A stretch of 64,000 bases of DNA from JBBQDZ01 sp038237515 (GCA_038237515.1 JBBRYP010000009.1:18762-82761), one strand, 5' to 3'; numbered from the stretch's first letter, positions 49,807 through 58,540 are shown. Numbers and translations are program-made. The notes: generated by a model not told the origin, from the sequence alone.

Positions 49807-50547
49807 CTAGGAGAGAGCGGTCTCGCCCGGGCGCGGCTCCTCGAGCCCCGTCTCTCTCGGCCCGACGACTGCGGGGCGCAGCGGCCGCAGGTAGAGCAGC
49901 TCGTACAGGAGCGCCGCGACCGCTCCGCCGACGAGCGGCCCTGCATACCAGATCCAACCGTCGCTCCAGGTGTTGTGGACGAGCTGGGTTCCGAAGGCCC
50001 TGGAGGGATTCATCGCCGCGCCCGTCAAGGGGCCGGCCATGAAGATGTCGAGCGTGATCGTGAAGCCGATCGCGAGCCCGGCGATCGACTTGAAGGTGCC
50101 GCGCGAGTCGGCGGCGGTGGCGAAGATCACCCACACGAGGAAGAAGGTGAGGATCGCCTCGATCGCGAATCCGGCGCCCGGTCCGATGCGGTTGCTCAGG
50201 ACGGGGGCTCCGAGGTTCACCGCGTCGATCCTGTCCGACGGGTAGATCCACCAGAGCATGAGCGCCGCCACTGTCGCCCCACCGAACTGCGCGAGCCAGT
50301 AGACGGCCGCAAGGGCGGGCTTCATCCGGCGCGTGACGAGGAAGCCGAACGTGACCGCCGGGTTGAAGTGGCCCCCGGAGATGTGTCCCACCGCGGAGGC
50401 CATGACCGCGATCACGAGCCCATGCGCCAGGGCGATCGCGACGAGATCTTGGCCGCCCACGGTGATGATCGTCCCGGCGCCGACGAAGGTCAGGGCGAAC
50501 GCACCGACGAGCTCCGCGACCCCGCGCCGCAGCCAGTCGCCGTCCAT
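49807..50547 (-). CDS. Aquaporin (MIP family)
   Basis: A 246-residue channel with six helices. The first signature is SGGHFNPAVTFGFL (NPA, about 58-71). The second reads TGAAMNPSRAFGTQLV, with NPS in place of NPA, a variation known in other MIP proteins. Water versus glycerol selectivity is not clear. The ATG is preceded by TAACCT at 8 nt. It lies 24 bp upstream of pdxS on the same strand, but pdxS has its own -10 box. Confidence 0.9.
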   Translation of the reverse strand: MDGDWLRRGVAELVGAFALTFVGAGTIITVGGQDLVAIALAHGLVIAVMASAVGHISGGHFNPAVTFGFLVTRRMKPALAAVYWLAQFGGATVAALMLWWIYPSDRIDAVNLGAPVLSNRIGPGAGFAIEAILTFFLVWVIFATAADSRGTFKSIAGLAIGFTITLDIFMAGPLTGAAMNPSRAFGTQLVHNTWSDGWIWYAGPLVGGAVAALLYELLYLRPLRPAVVGPRETGLEEPRPGETALS

Positions 50548-50584
50548 GGGGCCCGAGGTTACGGACCGCGTCGGACGGGCCCGG

Positions 50585-51367
50585 TTACAGGAGCTCGCGC
50601 TCGAGCACCGAAGCGACCGCGCGAAGCGCCATGCGCGTCTCCTCGAGTGCCGGTTCCCGCGTAGTCACGCGCTGGAGCGCGAGCCCGGGCAGCAGGAACA
50701 GCCGCCGCCACCCCCGTGCGGACTGGACGACCCTCCAAAGCTCCATCGTCGCCGCGAGCGAGAGCAGGCTCACGACTGCGGGCGTGTAGAACGCCGGCGG
50801 CAGCGGCCAGAGACGTTGCGCGGCGAAAGCGACGGGGAAGACGAGGACGGCGAAGTTCGTGCCGCAGCGCGTCGCGAAACGCGTCGGCCTCGCCTCGCCC
50901 CGCCAGGTTGCGAGGAGACGCCCCTCTTCGGCGGCTGCGATCGCGCGGTGCTCCGCGCCGTGGAGGTAGAGCGTCCGACCGCGCAGCAGCCAGAAGACGA
51001 GCGACACGGTCAGCGTCAGGCCCGCCACGAGCGCCACCGTGTGAGGCAGGAAGATGAAGGCGCAGGGCGCGATCAACGCGAGTGCGAGGAGTCGCCGTTC
51101 CCGAGGGCGTGCGACACCCGTCCGGCGGAAGAGCGGCGAGAGCGAGGCGAGCAGGCGGGCGACGCCACGGGCCAGCGGGACCCGCCGCAGGCCCCTTGGC
51201 GGCTGGGGCATCCCGCCGTGCCGGATCGAGCCGTCCCGACCTGCGAAGGCCCAGAAGCGCTCGCTCACGATCACGACGCCGTCGGGCCTGGCCATCCCGC
51301 CCAGGCGCGGAAGCGCGAGGGCGGCACCGTCGGCGCGCGAGAGCAGGGTCGTCAACCGGTCTTCCAC
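50585..51367 (-). CDS. DUF1385 (YqhQ-like) membrane protein
   Basis: A protein of about 260 residues. The N-terminal ADGAALALPRLGGMARPDGVVIVSERFWAF resembles the GG-x-VMMR region of DUF1385, and the family's metal-like motif is present as LYLHGAEHRAIAAAEEGR (about 132-149). Hydrophobic helices at about 90-125 and 165-205 (FAVLVFPVAFAAQRLW, PAVVSLLSLAATMEL) place it in the membrane. The function is unknown in all bacteria. GTG start; a TAAGAC hexamer is 6 nt upstream. Confidence 0.75.
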   Translation of the reverse strand: MEDRLTTLLSRADGAALALPRLGGMARPDGVVIVSERFWAFAGRDGSIRHGGMPQPPRGLRRVPLARGVARLLASLSPLFRRTGVARPRERRLLALALIAPCAFIFLPHTVALVAGLTLTVSLVFWLLRGRTLYLHGAEHRAIAAAEEGRLLATWRGEARPTRFATRCGTNFAVLVFPVAFAAQRLWPLPPAFYTPAVVSLLSLAATMELWRVVQSARGWRRLFLLPGLALQRVTTREPALEETRMALRAVASVLERELL

Positions 51368-51456
51368 GGGGACGTCTTAGCTTCGACGAGGGGAAGCGGG
51401 CGCGCAAGGGCCGCGGGACCTATCCCGGCGGCTTTCCCGGCCCAGAGGACAAAAAA

Positions 51457-51495
51457 ATGCCAGATCCGGATGACCCGAAGGCCCGCCGGATCTGA
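51457..51495 (+). CDS. Possible 12-residue leader peptide
   Basis: MPDPDDPKARRI is encoded after AGAGGAC and a run of seven A. The frame is overlapped by an 8-bp stem (AGATCCGG...CCGGATCT) with a 16-nt loop. It lies 112 bp before the secreted M23 gene and could act in attenuation. Otherwise the 239-bp stretch 51368-51606 shows no gene and no riboswitch that I can recognise. Confidence 0.3.
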   Translation: MPDPDDPKARRI

Positions 51496-51606
51496 CGCCC
51501 GGGACTCTATTCGGCGGGCGCGGCGGCTGTCAAGGAAGAACTCTCGAAGGAGATCGGGCGCCGCAGCGCGAATTCTCGCAAGCCGGTTCTTTCCCGGTTT
51601 CTGCGG

Positions 51607-52464
51607 ATGCGTCGATTCGTTCTTCTGCCACTCCTCCTGCTCGCCTGGAGCGGGGCGCCGGCCGCCGCGGAGATGGGGAACCCGCAGGTTGCCGCACTCC
51701 AGGTGGCTCTGCACGCGCGGGGCCTCTACTCGGGCACGATCGACGGAGAACCCGGTGCGCCGACCACCAGGGCGGTTCGTAAGCTCCAACGCGCCGCGCG
51801 GATCACGGAGGACGGCGTCGCCGGGCCTCAGACGCGGTCGGCACTCGGTGCCTTCGCGACACCCTCGCTTGGCAGCCGACTGGTCAGGGAGGGCATGGCG
51901 GGTTGGGATGTGGCCGGTCTCCAGTTCCTGCTGGCGTGGCACGGCTTTCCCTCCGGGACCCTGGACGGCGTCTTCGGCGAGCGGACACGGGCCGCGCTCC
52001 TGAGGTTCCAGCGCTGGGGAGGCGTTCCCCAGACCGGGAACGCCGGACCCCAGACGCTCGCGGCGCTCCAGGCGCCGCCCGCCCGGTCCCCGCTCACGCT
52101 CTCGTGGCCGCTCCCCGCAGTTCTCGGCGATCCGTTCGGCCCCCGCGGCGTCCGCTTCCACGCGGGCATCGACATCCCGGCCGTCACCGGCACGTACGTA
52201 CGCGCGGCGGCCCCGGGGCTCGTCGTCTACGCCGGCTGGCGGGACGGGGGCTGGGGCAATGAGGTCACGGTCGAGCACGCCGATGGGGTCCGCACGATGT
52301 ATGCGCACCTGTCGCGCGTCGAGGTGGGACTCGCGCAGCGCGTAGCCACCGGAGCGCTCATCGGCCGCGTGGGCGCGACGGGCGACGCGACCGGCCCCCA
52401 CCTGCATTTCGAGGTTCGCCTGCGCGGCGCGGCGGTCGACCCGCTGCCGGCGCTCGTGGGCTAG
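51607..52464 (+). CDS. Secreted peptidoglycan-binding M23 metallopeptidase
   Basis: A 285-residue wall hydrolase. A signal peptide (RRFVLLPLLLLAWSGAPAAA) is followed by two PG_binding_1 repeats (VAALQVALHARGLYSGTIDGEPGAPTTRAVRKLQRAARI and VAGLQFLLAWHGFPSGTLDGVFGERTRAALLRFQRWGG, about 27-145). An M23 domain (about 165-285) has FHAGIDIPAVTG (Zn ligands His, Asp), MYAHLSRVEV and GPHLHFEVR. All metal ligands are present. It belongs to the same class as the coiled-coil M23 at 21081 but with wall-binding repeats in place of a coiled coil. Confidence 0.9.
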   Translation: MRRFVLLPLLLLAWSGAPAAAEMGNPQVAALQVALHARGLYSGTIDGEPGAPTTRAVRKLQRAARITEDGVAGPQTRSALGAFATPSLGSRLVREGMAGWDVAGLQFLLAWHGFPSGTLDGVFGERTRAALLRFQRWGGVPQTGNAGPQTLAALQAPPARSPLTLSWPLPAVLGDPFGPRGVRFHAGIDIPAVTGTYVRAAAPGLVVYAGWRDGGWGNEVTVEHADGVRTMYAHLSRVEVGLAQRVATGALIGRVGATGDATGPHLHFEVRLRGAAVDPLPALVG

Positions 52465-52501
52465 CGGGTCCCCCGTCGATGTCGGTGGGCGATCCACCGC
52501 A

Positions 52502-52660
52502 TCAGAGGTACATCACCCATTTGACACCGGGACAGCCGCAGTCCTTGTTCTTCGTGGCGCACTTGCGGCAGTCCCAGAACTCCCACCAGATCCACTTCAG
52601 GTGGTAGACCTCGAGGACGAGGAGAGCGAGGATCGAGAGGAGGACTTCGGTCTGGGACAC
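52502..52660 (-). CDS. 52-residue Trp/Cys-rich small membrane protein
   Basis: An unrecognised small gene. VSQTEVLLSILALLVLEVYH forms one short hydrophobic helix, followed by LKWIWWEFWDCRKCATKNKD and CGCPGVKWVMYL. Four cysteines in C-x2-C and C-x-C arrangement could bind a metal. GAAGG stands directly before the GTG. The composition is far from random translation, so I judge it real. It is transcribed against the M23 gene. Confidence 0.5.
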   Translation of the reverse strand: MSQTEVLLSILALLVLEVYHLKWIWWEFWDCRKCATKNKDCGCPGVKWVMYL

Positions 52661-52687
52661 CCTTCAATCCTCGTCATCGGCGCACCG

Positions 52688-52945
52688 GGCGGCAATGGGC
52701 CGATCGGCCTATTCTCCCGATCCGCGGGACCCGCCCAGACGTTCGACCTAGCGGGCTCCGTGACGATCAACCTCATCCGCGACGAAGATCCCTGGGGCGG
52801 GTGGTGGTGCCGTCCCTGGGGGTCATCCGCCAAGTACTCGTGGTCGGTGGACGGCGACACGCTCACGCTGAGGCCGGTCGGCGGCATCGACCCGAACCAT
52901 CAACGCGGCGGCGTCTTCACGGGCACCTGGACGCGCGTCCACTGA
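52688..52945 (+). pseudogene. C-terminal fragment of a secreted beta-barrel-like protein
   Basis: Residues FDLAGSVTINLIRDEDPWGGWWC, then YSWSVDGDTLTLRPVGGIDPNHQRGGVFTGTWTRV, look like the end of a lipocalin-like or lipid-binding secreted protein (Y-x-W-x-v-d-G-d-x-L-t-L ... G-T-W). No start codon with ribosome site or signal peptide precedes it, and the upstream sequence belongs to another strand's gene. It is probably a remnant. Confidence 0.4.
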
Positions 52946-52957
52946 TCAGGAGGGAGG

Positions 52958-52980
52958 GAGGCCGCGCGAGGAGCGGCCTC
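52958..52980 (+). terminator. Hairpin with pyrimidine tail
   Basis: GAGGCCGC and GCGGCCTC pair around a 7-nt loop and are followed by TCCCGCTTCTTT. This is the only terminator here with a T-containing tail. Confidence 0.55.
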
Positions 52981-53020
52981 TCCCGCTTCTTTCGGGCCAA
53001 GGCCGCCGTGAACTTGGTGA

Positions 53021-53093
53021 TGGGCCCGCCAGGATTCGAACCTGGGACCGACGGATTATGAGTCCGCTGCTCTGACCGCTGAGCTACAGGCCC
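53021..53093 (-). tRNA. tRNA with CAT anticodon (Ile2 or elongator Met)
   Basis: Read on the minus strand: acceptor GGGCCTG pairs with CGGGCCC, with discriminator A. The D arm is AGCTCAGCGGTCAGAGC and the anticodon arm CGGACTCATAATCCG has a CTCATAA loop. The T arm is CCCAGGTTCGAATCCTGG. 73 nt without an encoded CCA. The GACTCATAATC context resembles E. coli tRNA-Ile2, whose C34 is changed to lysidine, but elongator tRNA-Met shares the loop. It lacks the three G-C pairs below the anticodon loop (GGG/CCC) of the initiator tRNA. Confidence 0.92.
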
Positions 53094-53244
53094 GGGGGCC
53101 GAGCGTAGCGCTCCCGCGCCTCCACACGCGCTTCGCGAAGCGCCGGGGAAGGAGTGCGAGTTAGGTGCGGTTGAACTTCCCGATCGGTAAACGAGGGGCT
53201 ATGAATAGGCTCCCCCACCCTTCCAGCCCCAGAGGAGAGACGCG

Positions 53245-53697
53245 GTGAAGGTCTTTCAGCGCGAGACGAGTCTGCGAACGAGCGGCGGCCTGTCCGTCCG
53301 CGACATCACCGGCGAGGTCTGCGAGGCCGTGCAGGAGAGCGGCGTCCGCGACGGGATTGCCTGCGTCTATTCCCCCCACACCACGTGCTGCGTGCGGGTG
53401 AACGAGTTCGAGGCGGGCTTCCTCGAGGATTTCGCGACGTTGCTGAAGCGGCTCGTCCCGAGCGAGTCCTACTACGCTCACGACGACTGGGATCGCCGTA
53501 CCGAGAACATCTGCCCCGAGGACATGGACTTCGGCAACGGCCATTCGCACTGCATGGCGATGCTGCTGGGCACCGCAGGCGAGTCGATCCCGGTCCGCGA
53601 CGGCGAGCTCTGCCTGGGGACGTGGCAGCGGGTGCTCTTCCTCGAGCTCGACCGCGAACGCGATCGCCGCTGGATCGTGCAGGTCGTCGGCGACTAG
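53245..53697 (+). CDS. YjbQ/UPF0047 family protein
   Basis: A 150-residue soluble protein of the YjbQ family. The conserved HTTCCVRVNEFEAGFLEDFATLLKRLVP, DDWDRRTENICPEDMDFGNGHSHCMAMLLGTAGESIPV and LCLGTWQRVLFLELDRERDRRW segments are all present, including the His, Asn, Glu and second His cluster thought to form the active site. Weak thiamin phosphate synthase activity has been reported for relatives. A Shine-Dalgarno AGAGGAGA precedes the GTG, so it is a leadered gene. Confidence 0.9.
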   Translation: MKVFQRETSLRTSGGLSVRDITGEVCEAVQESGVRDGIACVYSPHTTCCVRVNEFEAGFLEDFATLLKRLVPSESYYAHDDWDRRTENICPEDMDFGNGHSHCMAMLLGTAGESIPVRDGELCLGTWQRVLFLELDRERDRRWIVQVVGD

Positions 53698-53714
53698 CGG
53701 ATTCATCCAAAGAA

Positions 53715-53755
53715 CCCGATCAATCCGCGGACGCCCGATGGGCGATCCGATCGGG
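53715..53755. terminator. Nested hairpin between convergent genes
   Basis: CCCGATC (53715-53721) pairs with GATCGGG (53749-53755); inside it GCCC-GAT-GGGC forms a smaller stem. It lies between two converging stop codons. Confidence 0.35.
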
Positions 53756-53772
53756 TCGATCGTCGACTGTCG

Positions 53773-54543
53773 CTACTCGGCCCGCGCCTCGGAGCGCTCG
53801 AACCGGGTCTCAGGCCGGTTCCCGCCCACCTCGAAGACCCAGAAGTCCCGGCCGGTAACGGGGACGGCGACGTTGTAGACGGGCACCGGCCCGACGAAGC
53901 CCTCGAACGCGCCCGCGTGGGCATGGCCGTGCAGGACCAGGTCCGGCGTGTGGTCGAGGATCGGGCGGCCGAGCCGGTCGCTGCCCAGGAACGCCCAGAT
54001 CCCGCGGACTTCGCGCCCGAGCGTGGTCGTCGTCGGCGCATAGTGCAGGAGGACGATCCGCACGTCACAGTCCTCGATCTGCCGGAGGCCTCGCTCGAGT
54101 GCCGCGACCTCCTGCGTCGTCTCGGCGTAGACGCGGCGCAGCGACGGCTCGCCGAAGTCCGGCAGTGCAGCGTCGGGGAAGCCGCCGACGAAGCCTTTCG
54201 TCCCCGCCACTCCGACACGTCTGCCGCGGATCTCGTGCACGGCTGCGCTGCGGTCGAGCACCTCGATCCCGCCCTCGCGCAGCGTCGCGATGACCGCCGC
54301 GGTGCGGTTGGCGTGCCAATCGTGGTTGCCGAGGACGGCGAGGACCGGCGGGGAGACGCCGCGACAGATGTCGGCCAGCACGGCGGCCTGCTCGGGCTCG
54401 CCGTGCGTCGTAAGGTCACCTGCGAGCAGGACCAGGTCGACCGAGGAATCGAGCCCAGCGAAGCCCGCCTGCACCCTCTCCCGCTCCGCTTCGGAGCAGT
54501 GGATGTCGCCCGCGGCGGCAACCCGGATGGTCGTGTCGGCCAC
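53773..54543 (-). CDS. Calcineurin-like metallophosphoesterase
   Basis: A 256-residue cytoplasmic phosphoesterase. Metal motifs: AAAGDIHCSE (Asp, His), LLAGDLTTHG, AVLGNHDWHAN, LLHYAPT and LHGHAHAGA. It is distantly related to the phosphoesterase at 17686 but has different insertions. The substrate is unknown. A GTG start follows AAGACT by 6 nt. It diverges from a nucleotidyltransferase gene by 31 bp. Confidence 0.87.
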   Translation of the reverse strand: MADTTIRVAAAGDIHCSEAERERVQAGFAGLDSSVDLVLLAGDLTTHGEPEQAAVLADICRGVSPPVLAVLGNHDWHANRTAAVIATLREGGIEVLDRSAAVHEIRGRRVGVAGTKGFVGGFPDAALPDFGEPSLRRVYAETTQEVAALERGLRQIEDCDVRIVLLHYAPTTTTLGREVRGIWAFLGSDRLGRPILDHTPDLVLHGHAHAGAFEGFVGPVPVYNVAVPVTGRDFWVFEVGGNRPETRFERSEARAE

Positions 54544-54574
54544 GGCCGGAGTCTTAGCCGATTAAGGCTGGAGG

Positions 54575-55147
54575 ATGCCGGGTAGCCGCCGCGTAGTGAC
54601 TGACGAGCCTTCGTTCGAGGAGATGCTTCCGAGCCTGAAGAAGGTCGCCGCCTCGTTGCGCGGGGCCGAGGTCCCTTTCGTGCTCGCCGGCGGCCTCGCC
54701 GCCTGGGCGCGCGGCGGCCCGGAATCCGACCACGACATCGATTTCCTGGTGAGGCCGCAAGACGCGGACCGGGCGCTCGACGTGCTCGAGCAGGACGGCC
54801 TTCGGGCTGAGAAGCCGCCGGAAGAATGGCTGTACAAGGTCTACGACGGCGATGTGATGATCGACCTGATCTTCGCCCCTGCCGGGCTCGAGGTGACCGA
54901 CGAGGTGATGGAGCGCAGCGATGAGCTCGAGGTCTGGGCCGTTCGCATGCGCGTCATGCGCCCCGAGGACATCCTCGTCACCAAGCTGATGGCGCTCACC
55001 GAACACACGCTCGACTACGAGAGCTGCCTCGAGATCGCCCGGGCCCTGCGCGAGCAGATCGACTGGGCCGATCTGCGGCGGCGGACGGAGGATTCCCCCT
55101 TTGCGCGGGCATTCTTCACCATCGTCGAGGGATTGGAGATCGCCTGA
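54575..55147 (+). CDS. Nucleotidyltransferase-fold protein
   Basis: A 190-residue protein. VPFVLAGGLAAWARGGPESDHDIDFLVRPQDADRALDVL (about 32-70) has the GG...D-x-D core of polymerase-beta-like nucleotidyltransferases, here SDHDIDFLV, with a third acidic residue in VMIDLIFAP (about 98). MRPEDILVTKLMALTEHTLDYESCLEIARAL resembles AbiEii/DUF-type substrate domains. It could modify RNA or protein, as antitoxin or toxin-like enzymes do. The epimerase start overlaps its stop by 1 bp (TGATG). Confidence 0.75.
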   Translation: MPGSRRVVTDEPSFEEMLPSLKKVAASLRGAEVPFVLAGGLAAWARGGPESDHDIDFLVRPQDADRALDVLEQDGLRAEKPPEEWLYKVYDGDVMIDLIFAPAGLEVTDEVMERSDELEVWAVRMRVMRPEDILVTKLMALTEHTLDYESCLEIARALREQIDWADLRRRTEDSPFARAFFTIVEGLEIA

Positions 55148-56202
55148 TGCGCGTCGTCGTCGTCGGTGCGACGGGGAATGCCGGCACCAGCCTGCTGAAG
55201 TCACTCGCGGCCGATCCGCAGGTCGAATCGGTCGTGGGTGTGGCGCGGCGACTACCGGCGCTCGAGCTTCCGAAGGTCCAGTGGGCGAGGGCCGATGTCG
55301 CACGGGACGAGCTCGCCTCGCACTTCCGCGGCGCTGACGCGATCGTCCACCTGGCGTGGCTGATCCAGCCCTCGCGCGATCAGGAGACGCTGCGCCGCGT
55401 GAACGTCGAGGGATCGCTGCGCGTCTTCCAGGCGGTCGCCGAGGCGGGCGTTCGCTCGCTCGTGTACGCGTCGTCCGTCGGTGCTTACTCTCCAGGGCCG
55501 AAGGATCGGCACGTGGACGAGTCCTGGCCGACCGGCGGCGTTCCGACGAGCTTCTACGGGCGGCAGAAGGCCGAGGTCGAGCGTCTGCTCGACCGGTTCG
55601 AGGCAGAGCATTCCGCCACGCGCGTCGTGCGTCTACGGCCGGGCCTCATCTTCAAGCGCGAGAGCGCCGAAGAGCAACGCCGCTATTTCGTCGGTCCGTT
55701 CTTTCCCGGTGTGCTTGCGCGTCGCGCCTTCGTGCCGTTCTTTCCCGAGCTTCCCCGGCTTCGCTTCCAGGCCGTGCACTCCGACGACGTCGGCGAGGCA
55801 TACCGGCTCGCGGTGACGGGCGAGGTGCGTGGCGCGTTCAACGTGGCCGCCGACCCGGTGCTCGACTCCGCTGAGCTCGCTCGCATCCTCGACGCGCGCC
55901 TCGTCCGAACCTCGCCGCGGCTCCTGAGGGCGGCGACCGCGCTTTCCTGGCGCCTCCACCTCCAGCCGACGCCGCCGGGCTGGCTCGATCTCGCTCTCGG
56001 CGTGCCGCTGATGGACACGAGGCGAGCGCGAGAGGAGCTCGGATGGACCCCGGTGCGCAGCGCGAGCGAGGCGGTCCGCGACCTGCTCGCGGGGATGCGC
56101 GAGGGGGCCGGTCTCGACACACCGCCTCTCGCCGCCGGTGCGGGCGGCCCCCTGCGGGTACGCGAGCTGCTTACGGGACTCGGCCGCCGCGGCGGCGCCT
56201 GA
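55147..56202 (+). CDS. NAD-dependent epimerase/dehydratase family protein
   Basis: A 351-residue extended SDR. The cofactor motif is VVVVGATGNAGTSLLKSL (3-20); the catalytic region is SLVYASSVGAYSPG ... FYGRQKAEVERLL (Y-x3-K, about 137-141). The later part has FQAVHSDDVGEAYRLAVTG and a substrate-side domain. It probably acts on a nucleotide sugar or a polyketide-like intermediate; no pathway neighbours decide this. The last 35 residues are Gly-rich and less conserved. Translationally coupled to the upstream gene. Confidence 0.85.
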   Translation: MRVVVVGATGNAGTSLLKSLAADPQVESVVGVARRLPALELPKVQWARADVARDELASHFRGADAIVHLAWLIQPSRDQETLRRVNVEGSLRVFQAVAEAGVRSLVYASSVGAYSPGPKDRHVDESWPTGGVPTSFYGRQKAEVERLLDRFEAEHSATRVVRLRPGLIFKRESAEEQRRYFVGPFFPGVLARRAFVPFFPELPRLRFQAVHSDDVGEAYRLAVTGEVRGAFNVAADPVLDSAELARILDARLVRTSPRLLRAATALSWRLHLQPTPPGWLDLALGVPLMDTRRAREELGWTPVRSASEAVRDLLAGMREGAGLDTPPLAAGAGGPLRVRELLTGLGRRGGA

Positions 56203-56251
56203 GCATCCTGCGGTCCCGGTTTCGAAGCGGAAGAGTGGGTAGCTCCCGCAC

Positions 56252-58540
56252 GTGGGAGCGCGTGAGGGGACGCCGCCCGAGGCGGAGCCGGGCCCGGACG
56301 AGCAGGAGAGCCGGGCTGTTCTAGAGCCGATCGGAGGGCGGCCGGCGCGCCTCCTCGCGAGAGCGGTCGTCGCGCTCCGTTGGCTGATCCTGCCCGGATG
56401 GCTCGCGGCCGCCGCCGCGGCCGCGATCTACCTGCCGTCGGTGACCGAGGGCTCGGCCGCGACGCTCGGCGACCTCCTGCCCGCCCACTCGCGCGCCGTC
56501 GCGACCGAGGAGCGCGCCCTGCGCCTCTTCCGGGTGCCGCTGCTCGCGCAGACCGTGATCGTCCAACGCGATCCGCGCGGCCTCTCGCACGCGGCTCAGC
56601 TGCGCGTCGGGAGGAGGGCACTCCGGATCGACCGTCACCGCAGCCCCCTCCTCCGGTCGATCTCGCTCGCCCTGCCCGTCACCAACTTCCGTGGAGCGTT
56701 TCCGTCCGCCCGCGAGCGCGGGACGACGGCACTGACGTACCTCTTCTTCCGCCGCGACGCGACGATCTCCGCCCAGAACGCGCTGGCGCACACCTACGCA
56801 CGGGTCTACGTCAACCGACCGGGGGATGCGCTCGTCGGCGTTACCGGGGCGGTGCCCGCCAGGCACGAGCAGTTCCAGGCGATCAAGCGCGCGCTCCCGA
56901 TCATCGAGATCTCGACGGTCGCGCTGATCGCGCTGATCCTCGGCCTCAGCTTCAGAGCGATCGGCGCTCCGCTCGCGACGCTCTTCGTGGCCGGGATCGC
57001 CTTCGTGCTCGACGAGCGCGTGCTCGGATGGGTGAGCGAGAAGGCGGGACTGACGATCCCGCGTGAGGTGAAGCCGGTGACGGTCGCGCTGCTGCTCGGC
57101 ATCGTCACCGACTACGCCGTCTTCTTCTTCGCCGGCGCCCGGCGCAGGCTCGTGGAGGGCGAGCCGCGGGTCGAGGTCGCCCGCCGGACGACCGCCGAGT
57201 ACGGGCCGATCGTCCTCACGGCAGGCCTCGTGGTGGCCGCGGGAACCGCGACACTCGTGTTCGGAACCCTCAGCTTCTTCCGCTCCTTCGGCCCCGGGAT
57301 GGCAATCACCGTCCTCACCGGCCTCGCCGTTTCCGTCACCGCTCTGCCGGCGCTGCTCGCGATCTTCGGCCGTCTCCTCTTCTGGCCGGGATCGAGGAGG
57401 CCCGAGGCCCCCGCCCGGATCAGGCAACGCGTCCGGCGCGAGCGACTGGCCCGGGTCCTGGCCGGACGCCCGGTCGCCGTCCTGATCGCTCTCGCAGCGC
57501 TCGCGGCGCTCGTGGTGCCGACCGGCGGAGTCACCGGCACCGCCCTCGGCTTCCGGTTGATCCACTCACTCGACCCGAGCAGCGAGCCTGTGCGGGCAGC
57601 CCGGGCGGCCGCCGCAGGCTTCGCTCCTGGCATCCTCGCTCCGGTCGAGGTCGTTCTCGAGCACCCGGGCCTGGCGCGGCGGCGCCCGGCGCTCGGGCGT
57701 CTGCAGGCGGCGCTGACGCGCGAGCACGGTGTCGCCGGTGTCGTGGGACCCGGGACTCCGCGGGCCCTCCAGGTTCGCGGGGCGACGATCGCCCGGAGCG
57801 GGAATGCCGCGCGCTACCTCGTCGTCCTCGACGTCGACCCCCAGAGCTCGCGCGGCATCCGGCGGGTAAAGGCGCTGGAGATGCACCTGCCCTCGCTCCT
57901 GCGCGGGTCGGGCCTCCCCGCAGTTCGTGCCGGCTTCGCGGGCGAGAGCGCCCTCGCCGCGGAGACCGTCGACAGCGTCACCACGTCGATGAAGCGGATC
58001 GCCGTCGCTGCGTTCCTCGTCAACCTCGTGCTGCTCGCGATCTTCCTCCAGGCGCTCCTCGCCCCGCTCTACCTCCTCGTGGCGAGCGCCCTCGGGCTGA
58101 CCGCCTCGCTCGGGCTGACGACGCTCGTTTTCCAGCGCTGGCAGGGGCAGGGGGACCTGACCTACTACGTCCCGCTCGCGGCGGGTGTCCTGCTCGTTTC
58201 GCTCGGCTCCGACTACAACCTCTTCGTCGTCGGCCGGATCTGGCTGGAGGCGCGACGCCGGCCGCTTCGCGAGGCGATCGCGGTCGCCGCGCCACGCGCG
58301 AGCCGGGCGATCCGGATCGCCGGCCTCGCCCTCGCGGTGAGCTTCGCGCTGCTCGCGATCGTGCCCCTCGACGAGTTTCGAACCTTCGCGTTCGCAATGG
58401 CCGCCGGCGTCCTGATCGACACCTTCCTCGTGCGAGCCGTGCTCGTCCCGGCGCTGATCGCGCTCTTCGGCGGCGCCAGCTGGTGGCCGCGCCCTCGCCC
58501 CGCGGCGCCACCGGCACCGATGCCTGAGGAGGGCGAGTAG
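56252..58540 (+). CDS. MMPL-family (RND-type) transporter
   Basis: A 762-residue inner-membrane transporter with two homologous halves, each with one helix, a large outer loop and five more helices. First half: WLILPGWLAAAAAAAIYLPSV, then TVALLLGIVTDYAVFFFAGARRRL (a proton-relay Asp-Tyr pair in helix 4). Second half: AGVLLVSLGSDYNLFVVGRIWLEARRR, with the equivalent Asp-Tyr. The partial GTLSFFRSFGPGMAITVL is typical. Such proteins in mycobacteria export lipids; here the cargo is unknown. GTG start with no strong ribosome site. Confidence 0.9.
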   Translation: MGAREGTPPEAEPGPDEQESRAVLEPIGGRPARLLARAVVALRWLILPGWLAAAAAAAIYLPSVTEGSAATLGDLLPAHSRAVATEERALRLFRVPLLAQTVIVQRDPRGLSHAAQLRVGRRALRIDRHRSPLLRSISLALPVTNFRGAFPSARERGTTALTYLFFRRDATISAQNALAHTYARVYVNRPGDALVGVTGAVPARHEQFQAIKRALPIIEISTVALIALILGLSFRAIGAPLATLFVAGIAFVLDERVLGWVSEKAGLTIPREVKPVTVALLLGIVTDYAVFFFAGARRRLVEGEPRVEVARRTTAEYGPIVLTAGLVVAAGTATLVFGTLSFFRSFGPGMAITVLTGLAVSVTALPALLAIFGRLLFWPGSRRPEAPARIRQRVRRERLARVLAGRPVAVLIALAALAALVVPTGGVTGTALGFRLIHSLDPSSEPVRAARAAAAGFAPGILAPVEVVLEHPGLARRRPALGRLQAALTREHGVAGVVGPGTPRALQVRGATIARSGNAARYLVVLDVDPQSSRGIRRVKALEMHLPSLLRGSGLPAVRAGFAGESALAAETVDSVTTSMKRIAVAAFLVNLVLLAIFLQALLAPLYLLVASALGLTASLGLTTLVFQRWQGQGDLTYYVPLAAGVLLVSLGSDYNLFVVGRIWLEARRRPLREAIAVAAPRASRAIRIAGLALAVSFALLAIVPLDEFRTFAFAMAAGVLIDTFLVRAVLVPALIALFGGASWWPRPRPAAPPAPMPEEGE

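Noticed and set aside
51368..51606. c-di-AMP (ydaO) riboswitch upstream of the M23 gene
   Set aside because: Such riboswitches often precede wall hydrolases in actinobacteria, but the conserved core sequences could not be found here.
53021..53093. Initiator tRNA-fMet
   Set aside because: The anticodon stem lacks the three consecutive G-C pairs and the first acceptor pair is G-C, unlike the usual mismatch of initiator tRNAs.
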